Of a DNA stretch of 64,000 nt, positions 1-25,201 are shown in pieces. The stretch's first letter is position 1. Each line of letters opens with the position of its first letter. Position numbers and translations under genes: made by a program. The notes under the pieces were generated by a model. The model saw only the letters and a program-made list of their open reading frames with translations, ran no database searches and was not told where the DNA came from. Source of the stretch: Stercorarius parasiticus (taxonomy: Eukaryota; Chordata; Aves; Charadriiformes; Stercorariidae); contig VWZL01002837.1 in NCBI GenBank assembly GCA_013396915.1, forward strand, positions 1 to 64,000. Direction: 5' to 3'.

Positions 1-2410
1 AGCCTGTATTAATAATGAGGATTCTCCCGACCCATGTAACATGATTTGGCCTCAGAATAAGATTTCTGAATTAGCACATAGTAGTGCTCCTGGTTTGAGT
101 TCTCTCTGCCCCAGTGCTGAGGAAAGATTAGGAGATTTGTACAACTTTCTGTCTGTTGATGAGCCCGCCGTGGGTCATTTGGTTAGACTGAACTCTAAAT
201 AGTTTAAATAGCTTTCCAATGAGCAGACTTAAAAGAGTAATGAGGAACAGTTATGGCTGTATATACAATTGTTTGTTCTGTTTTAAATTAGAAATACTTT
301 TCAGAATAGGATTCTTCCCGTGTGTTTGTGTAGGGCTCAGTGCAGTGCGGAAGGCTTTGGGTGCCATCACAGTAGAACAGATTTTGTGCAGACAGGAGAT
401 ACCTCAAGGAGCGAAGATGTACAAATACACACTTTCCTCTCTCCTTTATTTTACCATTAATGCAAACCTGGCCTGTGAATTTTGGTATATGTAAGTCCTG
501 GAGTACTATGTGCGTGCAAAACTGAATGCTGTGTGCCTGCTCCTTACACCTGTGTTCTGATGTGGGATCTGAAGAAAAGTGTCTGTTTTCCAGAATGGGG
601 ACTTTCTGTACTCGGGCAGATATTACTGCTGCCTATTACTCTTGACTAAGTTTGATTGCTAAATCAGGAGCCTGTGCTCCTTCAAAACTTGGGGGAAAAG
701 AGTGTGCGCCTTCAGAAAGGGGCGTCAGAGCCTTTGAGGTGGGCAGCAAGTCACTGTGTGTCTTGAGTGCTCACAGTGTCGCCCTCTCCACCAAATACCT
801 AGGGAAACTAGGCTTCTACCATCAGCTCTTCAGCCACAGATCTGCCTTTTTCCAAGGCTGGGGGGACAGGGAGAACAGGTTCTGTGTCACTGTTCCTCAG
901 GTCTATCCATTAAGCTGCTGCCCTGATGGGGCGCTCTGCACTCTGCTCCCCTTCCTCTCATGCCTGTGTCCTGGTTGGGACGGAGCAGCGCAGCTCCATT
1001 CTTGCTTCCTAACCTACTTGGAAGAAAGGAAAAAAAAAAAGTGGTATTCATGATGGCTTTTGATTATTTTCACTCCCTTTCTATTATTGTTGTTAATGCC
1101 ATGGCCGCTCCTTCCTTGCCTGTTTGTAATTGTTCTTTCATGACACTTGAGCTTCATGCAAAGTGCAGGTTTGTTGCCTGAGGCAGGACCTCTTCCAGCT
1201 TCCTGCAGGCCTTTCCCTTTCCAAATTCCTTCCAGAGTGCCTGACATGCTTCCAGAAATGCTATAATAAATGGATATATAAATATATATAATGAAATTAC
1301 TTGTCTTGCCTGACTGGTGACACAAATAAGAGCCTTATTTCTTCAGGAAAGAAGGTGTTGTGAATTTTTTAATACATGGCTTTCAAAGGGCTCACAGGCT
1401 TACTTTAAATTAGATTAATTTCAACAAAATTGCATACACAGATAGGCACACATTATACAATATCTGCATGCATGTCTGTATTTACACACACGTACTCTCT
1501 GGGACATCAACAGGAGTTGTCTGATTAAATGTTCTGATTGGATTTGAAAATTGACATTGCAGTGCATGTATGTTTTTTCTTTAAACAGATTGCATCTCTT
1601 GAACAGTTCATCAGCGCTTCCTGAAGTATTTACATACACGCTCTTTGACTGGAGATGCCTTGTTATAAATAATCGCTTCATTTTACAAGCATTTGTTTGG
1701 AAATATGTTGAGCAGCCATGCTTGGTTTATTTCCAAATGTCTTAATTTTGGGACCTTAGATTGGTTTATAATCTGAATAGTCTGAAGTTTGTATCTCTCC
1801 TTCTCATGCAAAGAGCCGTATTTGAGCAACTTGTGGAACACAAGGACTGTAGTGTAAAATGGCAGACGTCCTCTGTGAAACACCCATGGCCAAACAAGCA
1901 TGTCTTACAGGAGCTGCGGTGGGGGAATGTGCTATCCAAGTTCAGTTAAAAGAATTAAAAAAATAAAAGAATTAAAAAATAAGTTATATGCTGCTATTTG
2001 ATATAAATGGCATAGTGTTAAAAAGTGCTTTGATATAACTGATGCCTTTTGAGACACCTGCTGAGGAGCTATATCATATTTCCAGTTACTGTTCTCAGCT
2101 CTTTTTTTTTTTTCTCTCTTGCGCTTTCCAAGTTGGTGAAGGTGTTACGGTAGTTGTTCTTTATAAGTACCCTGCTGCTAGGTCTATAGAGTATTTTTTT
2201 TTCCACTTGGAAGAACTTAAATAGCTTTGATTAGTCATGACCTTAGGGAAAAGCAGCTGGGAAAAAACACTACAGAAGTGTCATGATGGCCCTGTTATCT
2301 TGAGGTTTTTGTGATACTTGTGAAAGAATTTGAATTATCTCTAGCGCTAGCAAAATACAAAAACTAATGTGATGAGTTTCAAATGTTGGTTTCATTTGTC
2401 TGGTTCATTT

Positions 2411-2603
2411 AGAATCATAGAATCATCTAGGTTGGAAGGGACCTTTAAGATAGAGTCCACCCATCAACCTAACACTGCCAAAACCACCACTAAACCATGT
2501 CACTAAGCACCACATCTACCCATCCTTTAAATATCTCCAGGGGTGGCGATTCCACCACTTCCGTGGGCAGCCTGTTCCAATCTTTGATAACCCTTTTATT
2601 TTG
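2411..2603 (-). mobile_element. CR1 LINE 3' fragment
   Basis: Read on the + strand it begins with the reverse complement of the CR1 3' octamers ('agaatcatagaatcat'). It continues 'aggttggaagggacc' and includes 'gggcagcctgttccaat'. It is a 5'-truncated CR1 tail inside a LATS2 intron. It belongs to the same type as the copies near 24.9 and 39.7 kb (shared 'ctaaaccatgt' and 'taaatatctcc'). Confidence 0.9.
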
Positions 2604-5600
2604 CTTTTTAATCATACAGAGCTATTTTAAATCTGAAAAGATACTGGAAACATTTTGAACAGCTGTAGTCTTTATCATCAAAAGATGCTTCTCAATCTCT
2701 AGGTACTTTTTCTTTTAATTTTGGCTCATTCCTTCCATAGCTACAGGAAATGTGCCATGTCCTGTGGTTTAGAGGATTAAGGTAATCTTATTTCAGCATT
2801 GGTTTGTGGTGGTAGTGATATGAGCGTTTTTATCCTGGGACTCAGGAGAATTGATACCTTAGCCCTCCAGCATCTTTTTGCCTACTGCTCCAAGTTGAGT
2901 ATATCGTGCTGGACTTAATTACCTTACTTTCATTTAACAATAAGTAGTTGTACTACCATAAACACAACAATAGCAGGACCCCATTGTACTGGATGTAAAA
3001 CACAGAATAGTAAAGATGCCTGCATTCTGTAGGTGACTATCTAAATCAAGACTACAAGAATTTGAAGGCAATCAGAATGAGTGGTGGCGTAGTAGCGAAT
3101 GTCATGTTAGTTTTGTGGATTTTTTTTCTTCTGATAGGATGTTTACCAAAGCATTGTATCATTTCCAAAATCCTCCCTCTATCTTTTAGGCATACTCCCT
3201 TTGTTAGTTCTTCAAATATTCCTTGTAAATGTTATATAAAAATCTTCTTGTTAAAGTTGTTCCTTACCTGTAATTCCCCATTCCTAATTTACAGTTCAGT
3301 TGTTTTTTTCATATGTTGATGCAATTTAACTTAGTGAGTCTTACTTTTCATCACCTATCCATATTGTTCTTCTGTCTGCCCCAACTTTATGTACTACAGG
3401 GTGCCCCTCCTGCATACTTTTTACATTAATAAGTCTGATAATTAAAAAAAATAATAATAAAGGAAGCACTCTGACAATGTGAAGTGGGAATGCAGTCAGT
3501 GCAAAGCAGTGCAAATCCAACCAAAATAATGGATGACCTTAAGGGCTGGAGTGCTACCAGAACTGAAAATAACTTCAGGAGCACAAAGGGTAGAAGTGCT
3601 GCAAGCAAGGACTAAAAGCCAGGATTAAAGCCCCAAACTCAAACTTCCTCTGCTGAAATCAACAAAGAAAAGGAATGACTTTACCAGAAGGATAACTTTT
3701 CCATCACTGTTCACTTGTCATCAAGAACAGCGTGTGCAGCTCTTATCAAAACCATGTCCCACTCTGATCTTTCTTGATACAGAGATGGGCTACTACAGCC
3801 ATGAAGAAAATGAAGAGCCTGTTTTACAGGAGAAAATGAAAAGAATGTGGTTTGTTTAGCCCAGGAGGCCAAGCTGCAAGCATCTCTTAGGATTTAGGGG
3901 GCTCACTTTCTGCAGCAGAGCTGCTGAAGTTAAAAGGCAATTGAAACAAAAGGCAAAGGAAATAAACTGCCCCACGTAATTTATGCTGAAAATAAGAGGG
4001 AGATATATCACTGCTAAAGCAGTATAGCTTTGGAGGAGCTTTATAACAGGAGCAGTGGGGGCAGAAAACCCTTAACTAGCCATGGGGGTAGGTCTCCATT
4101 AGTTTCTGAATGGGTTATGTGGTTTATGAATGGACTTAAGTGATTCTGCAGCAAAAAAGTGGGCACTGCTCTAGGTTTCTGCTAGTGTTCATTTCCTCCT
4201 ACTTTTTTGATACACTAAAACTCAAGAGCGCTAATGATTTGCAGGATAGCTTCTTAATTATGTGGCTAGAATTTTTTAATCAGGGTTATGGTTAGGCATG
4301 GGAATTTGTAGGCAAAATTTAACCCCTGGTGTTAGCAACCTGAAAACAGGCAAAACAAAAGTAGAGTACAAAATTTGATGAAGCGTCCAACTAGAGAATA
4401 ATTACAGATAGAGAATATTATAAAATAAGGTTCTCTGTTCTGTGGGGCTGCACCAATCCTGACAGAGCATATTGTACACATGGTTTCCTGAATTTTATGG
4501 GTTTTGCTTGTTTAAAGTCATGAATGAAAATTCCTACAATGGTGGGCTATCGCAGAAAGGTTTGTAATCAATTCTGGATCATCTCTTCTGGCATGAGCTT
4601 TAGTTTTTTCCCTTCCGCAGGGAACCTGTATCTGTTTCCTGCATCTGTCGCCCATCCTTCTTTGTGAATGGAAAGCAAGTAATTAATTTTTGTTGTTGTT
4701 AGCAATTAATAACCCTTGCCAAATCTTGGAGGACCTATTGTCTTTTTCAGACACAATGTTCTTGGGAAAAAATCTTGCTTATTGTAACCTCTTGTGCAAT
4801 CTTCACTTGGATGATAAATACATCTTGGCAACTAGGAGCTTTCTGAATGAAAAATGTTGCTGGACAACGCTGTAGTACAGCAAGAACGCAAACCTCTGCC
4901 AATGCCGGTGGAGTACAGCCAGGCGGGAGGGTAAAACGGGGAAAGCCTTTCACATTGCCTACAGAGCACAGAGTGATATGAGGTCTGTATATGTACACAT
5001 CCAAATATCTGTTTACCATCAAACAAGGATTTTCCCTGTTGAGCATCAGAGCTCAAAGGTGGCCTTCCTTCTAGCAAAATCTTGAAATCTCTTGGAAAGC
5101 TGCCTTCTACCAGCATGAGATTGGGGAAATAATGGAGAACATGTTAACTATGCAGCTGTCTGGTTTGGGTAGCCCACTGTAGGAACTAGCTGGAAAACAC
5201 CCTTCTCCCCATTTTTCTCTGTGTACCCACAAATTTGGGATTCTGCAGAGTTGCCTCAGTCTTCTTTGTGGTTCATGGCCTGACTTTGGTTTTCCATTAG
5301 ATCTGTCCAGAACCGCAACTGACCACTGAAACCTCATTTTAATATTGCAGCAGTAACATTAATTACAAAATTATTAGAGTTAATTGTAAAAGCACATTTG
5401 CCTCTTGTAGCTTTTCACCTTTATTTTTTCTGGTTTATTTTTTCACCAACAGTTAGTGATGTCTGGAAGCAAAAAGGTGCCATGAAAACCCTGCACGGAG
5501 AGATGTTTGAATCCTCCAAAGGGAATACACAGAATGCAAAGAATGAGTTGGGGCCGGGACCGCTCTGTTCCCTTGTGGTTTATGTGCACGCTGCCAGTGG

Positions 5601-6669
5601 CTTGTGTTTCTACTCACAGCCTGACAGCTGGCTGTGGGGTTAGCAGAACACAGAACATTTGGCCTGGTGAAAAGGAAACGATCCGAAGCAGAGGGCCTGA
5701 TGCAGTGTACCTTGCAGTTAATGGAAATCTTTGTTGACCTCAGTGGGAGCTGGATTTGATCCTGTGCCTGCTTGAATGTTTTGGTGTTGGATACGGATCC
5801 AAGTGGATTTTTTTTTCATGTCTCATTTCTGGTCTTTTTTCCCTTCTCTTTCTAAAATGTACTTACCTTAGAGTGGCATAAAATCAAGACAGCTCTGTGT
5901 CAATGTAGCTATGCACTTTTTTCCTTGCCCAGTGTCCGTCCTCTTGTTTCCTCAGCCCTTCTACTGTCTGCAGTATCAGTTTGCAAGATTTTGGCATTGA
6001 TTTCTCTCCTTCTTCTTAAGGTGTTCTGCTGCTTCTCACAAACACCCTCCATCTCACTTAAGCCTCTGCTCTCCAACCAGTGTAATTACTGACACTGCTT
6101 AATCCGTCTTCTGCCCTTCTTCCCATCCTTCAAAACAGTCCTTATATCGATTTCCAGCAAATGCAGCCCAGGCGCTGGCCCCTGCCACCAGTGGGGAGCC
6201 AGCTTCCCCTTCAGCAGGCTCCTGGAGGCCAGCCGTTCGCTGCCTCGTCCCAGCCACACTCCCTCGTTCAGCAGAGCTCATTGCTGCGTTGCATATAGTA
6301 AGGAGAGGGCCACCATGCCCCATTAGCCAGCAGCCGCCTCGGGCACAGAGCAAACCCTCTGTGAGCCTCAGCCATGCATCAGCTTGTCCCCCATCCCTAA
6401 TGAAAAGGTGCTGGAGTGGAGCCCTCTTCATGTGGCTGCCAGAGAGGAGTGAGCTGTGGGCATGGAGGATGTTAATGGGAAAGGCCAGCTATGGCAGTGC
6501 TGGAACTTCTTGTTGCCCTTCACTCTTATGGAGTATTGCATGCCCCCAGAGGGGTTTGTCTCCTGGGTGGAGAATTATGATTATATGTGATCTGCCTCTG
6601 AGAAAAACCCTTTCCTTTTGTATGTGGAATGTTTATTTTTTGTTGGTTGCTCTCCATTTACTTGGAGAT

Positions 6670-6883
6670 GATGCAAGGCTGAGTAGACCTGTGTCTGTTT
6701 AGCCTGCAGAAGAGAAGACTGAAGGGTTCTTATCAATGCTTATAAATATCTAAAGGGTGGATGTCAAGAGGATGGGGCCAGACTCTTCTCTGTGGTGCCC
6801 GGTGACAGGACAAGGGGCAATGGGCACAAGCTAGAACATAGGAAATTCTATCTCAACATAAGGAAAACTTCTTTACAAGGCTT
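6670..6883 (+). mobile_element. CR1 LINE fragment lacking its 3' end
   Basis: Shows the CR1 3' region: 'tgtttagcctgcagaagag', 'aaatatctaaagggtgg', 'gaggatggggccagactc', 'gtgacaggacaaggggcaa' and 'cataaggaaaacttcttta'. It stops before the 'ggaacaggctgccc' block, so the 3' end is lost or diverged. Confidence 0.85.
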
Positions 6884-9607
6884 TTGTGAACCAGCCTCAG
6901 AAACTGGGGCTGTTTGTGTCCCATGATAGCTACGGGGAAAGGGCCAAAGCTGTGGGATGGTGTACAGGGGAATCACTGGTGTTCTTTTGAACCACAAAAA
7001 AACTTACTTCATTTTTTCCAGCAGTAAAGTAAATGCTAAGCAAATAGGGTATGTTATGAGGAAACCCCTTGGAGGGTGGGAGCTGGCCTAATGAAAGATG
7101 AGAGATGGTGAGCTGGAGCACAGGGCTCGTGCTGCACTGGGGGCTTGCAGGGGTGAGATTGACAGCGACACAGCTGCCAGTCCCAAGCTCTTACTGGCCC
7201 TCTTAGGTTATCGTACAGTCCACGGTGAAATGTATTGGAGTTTACTCCTCCCATATTCCCACTAAAGTTTAAATATGAATCCCCTAATATATCTGCTGAA
7301 GGTAGAACATGCAGCTTCAAATAGACCAGTGTCGTTTTTACTTTGCTTTTCTGACATAGGCAATGGCAAAAAAAAGAGAACAGTAATGCCACAGTATGGG
7401 GGTGGAGGGAAGGATTGTTTTCAGAGATGATATCACTATGCTGGTGATAAAAACCTAACCTTTTTTAGCCCCTTTGAATTGTATACAGCCAGCACAGCTA
7501 AGAGAGGGAAAAGTGGATTATATGGACTGTTTTATTAATCATTAAGATAATTGTTTACCAAGCATTTATTCCCTTGGTACTTCATTGAAGACAAAATCAA
7601 AAAAACCCAAAGATCCAAGCCAGCCAATGTGTGTATGGAGCACATTTGATTTAGGAAACTTCAAGACTTGTGATCTGAGGCTAGATCCAGCTGGTGTAAA
7701 TGGGCAGAGCGTGTTAGCAGCCCTGTGGAAGTGGGCTGTAAAGCCCAGAGTCCCTGGATGATGAGAATGCCGAGTACTAGGATGCAAATGTGCTAATACT
7801 TTAGAAATGTATCCAGAAGAAGAAAAAAGAAATAGAGAGAGGAAAAAAACATTGTGGGAAATTCTTTCCTTCATACATAATAGTTTTCTGTTGATTTAAA
7901 ATTGCCCTTAGTAATGTGTTGATGCCAGTGAAATATTTCAGCTATAGGAAATGTGAAACCAACTACTGCCCTTCTATGAATTATGAGTCATAAATTGTAT
8001 GAAAAATATTCAAACTTGCTATAGCTATTCCCCAAGCAGAACCTCTGAGTAATGGAGAAAATGCTGCCATTTTGGGGGGTGTAGGAGGGGACTGAGCTAA
8101 GCAAAGCAAAATGCCAAGTGCCAGCGTGTGGCTCTGTGCTAAGTGTGAATTAGTGTCATCAGAGATGATCCTCCCTTGCTAAGTAAACAATTAGTGAGTA
8201 TGTTACATGTACTTGCAGTTCAGTTAAGCAAAGTTGCTCTTTGCTCCAGATGGTACAGAAAAGGGGGATACATGTTGGGGCTACCTGACTGCTAACCACT
8301 GCATAGAACTGCCCTGTGGGAGAGTGGTGCACTTCAGCCATCACATCTGCAGTCAGTAAGCCAAGCCAAGAAGGCACAAACTCCATCTGATTCAGGGCTC
8401 AGTGGGCAGGTTGCAATGACAGAATTACCCTAAAAAAGGCAGAAAAGGCAGTAAAGTGGCAAGATAATAGGATACTGACATTTGCAGGCAAGTCCTTGAT
8501 GGTGACGTTCATTTCATCCCAACTTTAGCCATCTAAGAGCTAGCAGTCCAGTTCAAATTAGTCCTCTAATCTTCTGTCACTAATGGTCAGTTTATCGCCT
8601 GTTATATCTTTTTTTATGAATTGCCTTTTGGAGGTGATTATAGAAGGGTTCTCAGCAACTACTTTTGAGTAAGTATCTAGCTTTTTGATGAGTGAAGTTC
8701 AGTGAGTTGAATTCAACGTTAAAGCTCTGGATTTCAGTTTCTCCATCATTTCAGGAAAGACCATGTAGCCTTGTGAGGATTTGTGAATTTTGCTTTGCAG
8801 CCAGAGGCTAGCGTCACTGTTGAAAAGTATTCTGTATACCTGAGCTATAAGTAAAAGTATAAACAAACTGCAGGAGAGTGTGACTTGATGGCTGTAGGGC
8901 AGGAGATGCTAACCATGGTTGTGCTAGAATAGTTCAACGAGAGTGTTCATAATTGCCCCAGTTTTAGTTTTCAGGTTGTGTGTCTGGCATCCATATTAAC
9001 TTCTCAGTGATGGTTGTGTGCCCAGTAAAATCCAGCTAAAAAGACTAACAATGTGAAATGCAGGTTGGTGTGCCTAGTCATTTTCCAAACAGATAGGAAT
9101 GATGTCCCAGCTGTACTGAAAACAGTAGTCTTTCTTCTCCATTGATTCTAATGGGGCCAGGATTTGCTCAACCTGCCTAATTAGTTTCTTGTGGCATCTG
9201 TGAAAGCATAAAGCTTTTGCTGTGTTCAGGTGTGACTAAGAGACATGTTCTCAAATACCAAAAGCTAAATACTTCATTCTGTTTCATCCTATGTCAAACT
9301 ATGCTGCCTTTTCCAGACCTGATTAAAAGTTTAAGGAATCTTACAGTACACATTTCAATTTGCTGCTTTTTTAATTGCCAGAGTCTAGGTAGGTTGTGGT
9401 TTTTGTTATTTTCTTCTTTTAATTTTTGAATTGCATAAGGCATGCAAATGTTTTCAAAATATGAGTCCATTTGGTTTCAGGCAGCTGTGATCTGGTGTGA
9501 ATTATAAAATGTTTCTATAAATGTAAGAACGCTTACTGCTTTCTAGCCTGCAGTACAGTGCTTGGGTGTTGTCTCAATGTGATTCAATTCTTGTTTGCTT
9601 TATACAG

Positions 9608-21849
<12,242 letters not shown>

Positions 21850-22041
21850 ATTATTGTATAGAGTACTCCAGATAAGACTAATCTCAAATCCAGTAGGGCC
21901 TTTAACTGATCCTTTAGGAGCTGATCCTGCAGTGCTTGTTCAGATATAACTTCAGCTGAAGCTGGAGTCATCGTGGGGAGTCCGAAGCTCGCAGGGCCAG
22001 GTCCTGAAAATGGCACTCCTGAAAGTTCAGGTCAGTTTTAC

Positions 22042-22049
22042 TGTAAATA
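22042..22049 (+). promoter_or_regulatory. Candidate Pumilio-binding element in LATS2 3'UTR
   Basis: TGTAAATA, matching the Pumilio recognition element UGUANAUA exactly, about 190 bases after the stop codon. A single motif in AT-rich sequence can arise by chance. Confidence 0.35.
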
Positions 22050-22206
22050 ACTTTGGTGATAATTACACTTGAAATCCTGGTCTTCACCAAAATCTGCAAG
22101 GCCAGCAGTCTGTCCTTTCTAGGCGTATTTTTACTTGAGGTCAGCATCCCCCTACTCAGATTAACATTTACAGACTTCTGCAACTGTCAGCATTATTTTT
22201 TAAATG

Positions 22207-22212
22207 AATAAA
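22207..22212 (+). terminator. Proximal poly(A) signal candidate of LATS2
   Basis: AATAAA about 360 bases after the stop codon. Cleavage 10-30 bases downstream would retain the first miR-302/372/373 site, which begins two bases later, but remove the second. Confidence 0.5.
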
Positions 22213-22213
22213 G

Positions 22214-22221
22214 AGCACTTA
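22214..22221 (+). promoter_or_regulatory. miR-302/372/373-family 8-mer seed site 1
   Basis: AGCACTTA is the exact 8-mer target (seed complement plus A) of microRNAs with seed AAGUGCU. Human LATS2 is a well-known target of miR-372/373 through its 3'UTR, so the match in the same gene and UTR is meaningful. Confidence 0.75.
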
Positions 22222-22322
22222 TATTTTGTTTATAGCAGGGGTTTTTTTCCTACTAAATTATAGGGATTAACTTTGTCAAATCATGCTGCTGTTCTTCTTT
22301 TCTACGTTTTTATTTTATCCAT

Positions 22323-22330
22323 AGCACTTA
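22323..22330 (+). promoter_or_regulatory. miR-302/372/373-family 8-mer seed site 2
   Basis: A second exact AGCACTTA, 109 bases after the first. Paired 8-mers for one family in a ~500-base stretch are unlikely by chance. Confidence 0.75.
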
Positions 22331-24614
22331 TTTCACATATAGGAAGATGCAAAAAGCTGAAGAACATGTGATGAAAGGTCTCTGTGCAATAATGTAAGAA
22401 AGAAAAAAGAAAAAAAGAAGAAAAATTAAAAAAAAAAACAAACCTGCTCTCTAATTTTCTAAATTTACTGATGCCGTTGTATTCGCACCGTGATTTTTGT
22501 TTATTATATGTATTTTCCACATTTCAAAATTGTGACATAACCTTAAAGCTGCTTTATTTCCTTCTGCTTATTGGAGTGTAATAGAAAGTGTGAGCAAGTG
22601 ACAATTTGGGTGTGATTTCATTGTCTAGTGTGTGAAGAATGTTGCATGAGCAGTGTTTTTCTATTTGAAATGGCCTTTTCTTGCCATTCACAGGCAGGTC
22701 CTGTGGATCCATTTTTACTAAGGGTCTAAAATTAGACCATTTTAAACCATGTGTTGATAATGTATTGTGTGGCTGGTTTCCTCTTATGATTGTATCCAAT
22801 ATTAATTTTGTAAAACAGATTGCAAAGGTTATAACTGAATAGTGATTTTGTGGTCTGATGTAATAGATCATTTTAGTAAACATGTATCGTCGGCACACAC
22901 GTTTCCCCACAAAGGATCAATAGCAAGACCACCACTATAAAGTTGATTGTGGCAACAGTCTACATTGGGCTTATTCACGTAGCATGTAGCACAGTGATCG
23001 TTGTTTAATACTAGCAGTAATGCAGAGCACCAATACTAACATATGTAGCTCAACGTCTTCAAAACAGAATGTCTAAAGCTGTGCTCCCGTAAGACATCAA
23101 GATCCTAAGTGCGGTGAGGCTGATGTGAGTGCATGCAGCTCCACGGACATCTACGGAGCCTGGAGGTACATGGCTTTTCCAGACATCGTATCCCTACACG
23201 TGACCGGCTGTGTATCCATTTAGGATCCTGATGTTTTAGGCACTGACACCTGAAACTGTTGGCGTTGTTCATAGGTCATTCTGGCCTGTTGTCTATAGAT
23301 TAAAATGTTGCTGTGATGGAGCACAACAGTCCTGCATTTCTGTCAAATTATAGGCATACTTTGAAATATCAATTCTTAATTATGTTAAAATATGCATTTT
23401 TCATATATGTATAAGTGAGAATTATGCAAGGTGATATCAGAATACTAAAGATAATTAAGCCATACGTATTTGCATATATATTTTATATATAACTAAATAA
23501 GTAAACACACACAAAAATCCTTAATTCAGATTAGTGTAACAGTCCTATTTAAAGTGATTGACGTAATAACATTTGAGGAAAACACTCCTTTAATGTGTTC
23601 TTGCTTTATTTTATTTCTAAATCTGGAGCTTCATTATTTTTTCCATATATTATTCCACATATTATTCCTTAATGTTTTAGCATATCCTATTCTATACATT
23701 GTTTAGATATCTAAGCAACAACATATAAATTCATCAGCCTAAACTAAACAAAAATGATTGTGTATTTGTTTACATTTGTATGAAAGGAATGTTCTGAGGT
23801 ATGCAGTGCTTGTGTTGTGACAGTTCATGTAAGATTCAGTATTACTGCTTTTTTATATAGTAATGCCTTTTTTGTTATTTACATCTATCTGACATTCTTT
23901 CATGTGGTAGGTTCTTTCTCAGGAACTCAATTTAACTGTTATTTATTGATATATCATTGCCTTTGAAAGCTTCTACTGGCACAATTTATTAAAAATCTGA
24001 ATCAAAATCTAAAGTGCTTTACGTGTTCTTGAAAAGGATAATTTCTGCCTATTTTAAGGCAAAGTTTTTAAATTGATTGTTTTTGTAATGTTAGTGATGG
24101 GTTTGAATTACAAACACGAGATACAAATCTCACCTCTCCTGCAGCATTTGATGGGATCTCTGGGTACATTAAGACAATTTCTTCTGTCCTCGTGGCCTTT
24201 GAGAGTAAGGGGCAAGATTCCCGGGTAAAACTTGCTTTGGTGTGACCAGGTCAGTAGGTGGCATAAAATTCAAGAGTCACTTTCTCTGCAGTGGTGGCTC
24301 TGCCAGGGCAACCACAACCAGTGTGTCTTGCCCCCTCTGGCTGTTGCCTCTCACGTATTTCTAAAACGTAAATAATTCATCTGCAAATACAGAATCTTTG
24401 CAACTAAGCAAACTGAGAGAACCCAGCCCAGAAGGAAACAGGTGCTTCCACAACGAATATATTACTCATTTAAAACCTATGCTGCAGGGAACAGAAGCCA
24501 ACTGCCATTTTAACTAAAGAAGAACTCATTTGAAAAATCTTTCTAGCATATCAGGCACTGTCTCTGGAAGGCTCACGTTCTTTGCAGACGTTTGAGGGGT
24601 AAATAGAAATTTGG

Positions 24615-24620
24615 AATAAA
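24615..24620 (+). terminator. Distal poly(A) signal candidate of LATS2
   Basis: AATAAA in 'ggaataaattt', about 2.8 kb after the stop and just before the first CR1 element downstream (24.86 kb). It marks the outer limit I would allow for the LATS2 transcript. Confidence 0.25.
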
Positions 24621-24857
24621 TTTTATGGAATCTGGACAAGTAAACAATATGCCATACACTGGGACTGGCTCTAAGCATTCTTGGTTCTGCTGAACTTCCT
24701 GCAAAAAGAATCTAGTATCTTCTTTTAAGAAGCTATATCAAGTCAATGTTTGTATAAAAAACCCTCTTCCTTTAAAAAAAACCAAACAAGCAACAAAAAA
24801 AACCCTTAGATGTATTTATTCCTGACTGAAAGTAAGGAGTTTATTACTTATTATTTA

Positions 24858-25201
24858 TGAGAGACCTTATCACTCTACAACTACCTGAAAGGTTGTAGAG
24901 AGGTGGGGGTTGGTCTCCCAAGTGACAGGCGATACGACAAGAGGAAATGGCCTCAAGTTGCGCCAGGGGAGGTTTAGGATGGATATTAGGAAAAGTTTTT
25001 ACACGGAAAGGGTTATTAAGCATTGGAACAGGCTGCCCAGGGAAGTGGTGAGGCACCATCCCTGGAGGTATTTAAAAGATGGGTAGACATAGTGCTTAGA
25101 GATACGGTTTAGTGATGGTTTTTGTCAGTGTTAGGTTGATGGTTAGGCTTGGAAGATCTGAAAGGTCCCTTCCAACCTAGGCAATTCTATGATTCTGTGA
25201 T
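24858..25201 (+). mobile_element. CR1 LINE 3' end
   Basis: Runs from 'gagagaccttatcactctac' through 'gaggtgggggttggtctc', 'caagaggaaatggcctcaag' and 'ggaacaggctgcccaggga' to the 3' tail 'cccttccaacctag...attctatgattctgtgatt'. It is a fairly well kept 5'-truncated copy just downstream of LATS2. Confidence 0.93.

Larger units (their letters stand above)
1..9607 (+). other. LATS2 intron upstream of the UBA exon (5' part off-window)
   Basis: The first visible LATS2 exon begins in phase 0 after an acceptor at 9606-9607, so everything to its left is intron as far as I can read. I looked for the start-codon exon (beginning MRPKTFPA in mammals and ending just before the UBA glutamate) and did not find it, nor any CpG island. 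The intron is therefore longer than 9.6 kb. It contains a minus-strand CR1 fragment near 2.4 kb and a plus-strand CR1 fragment near 6.7 kb. The open frames here are short and resemble nothing I know. Confidence 0.75.
21850..24620 (+). other. LATS2: LATS2 3'UTR, distal end uncertain
   Basis: Non-coding, strongly AT-rich sequence directly after the stop. The first AATAAA is at 22207-22212 and a later one is at 24615-24620, with ATTAAA variants between. The true end could be about 22.23 kb (short form) or anywhere up to about 24.6 kb. It has a Pumilio-type motif and two miR-302/372/373 seed sites. The sequence between 22.5 and 24.1 kb shows no repeat I recognise, which fits a long UTR. Confidence 0.6.

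Noticed and set aside
652..1053. 133-codon frame as the missing LATS2 N-terminal exon
   Set aside because: It does not resemble the LATS2 N-terminus (MRPKTFPA or the segment ending before the UBA) and has no proper splice sites.
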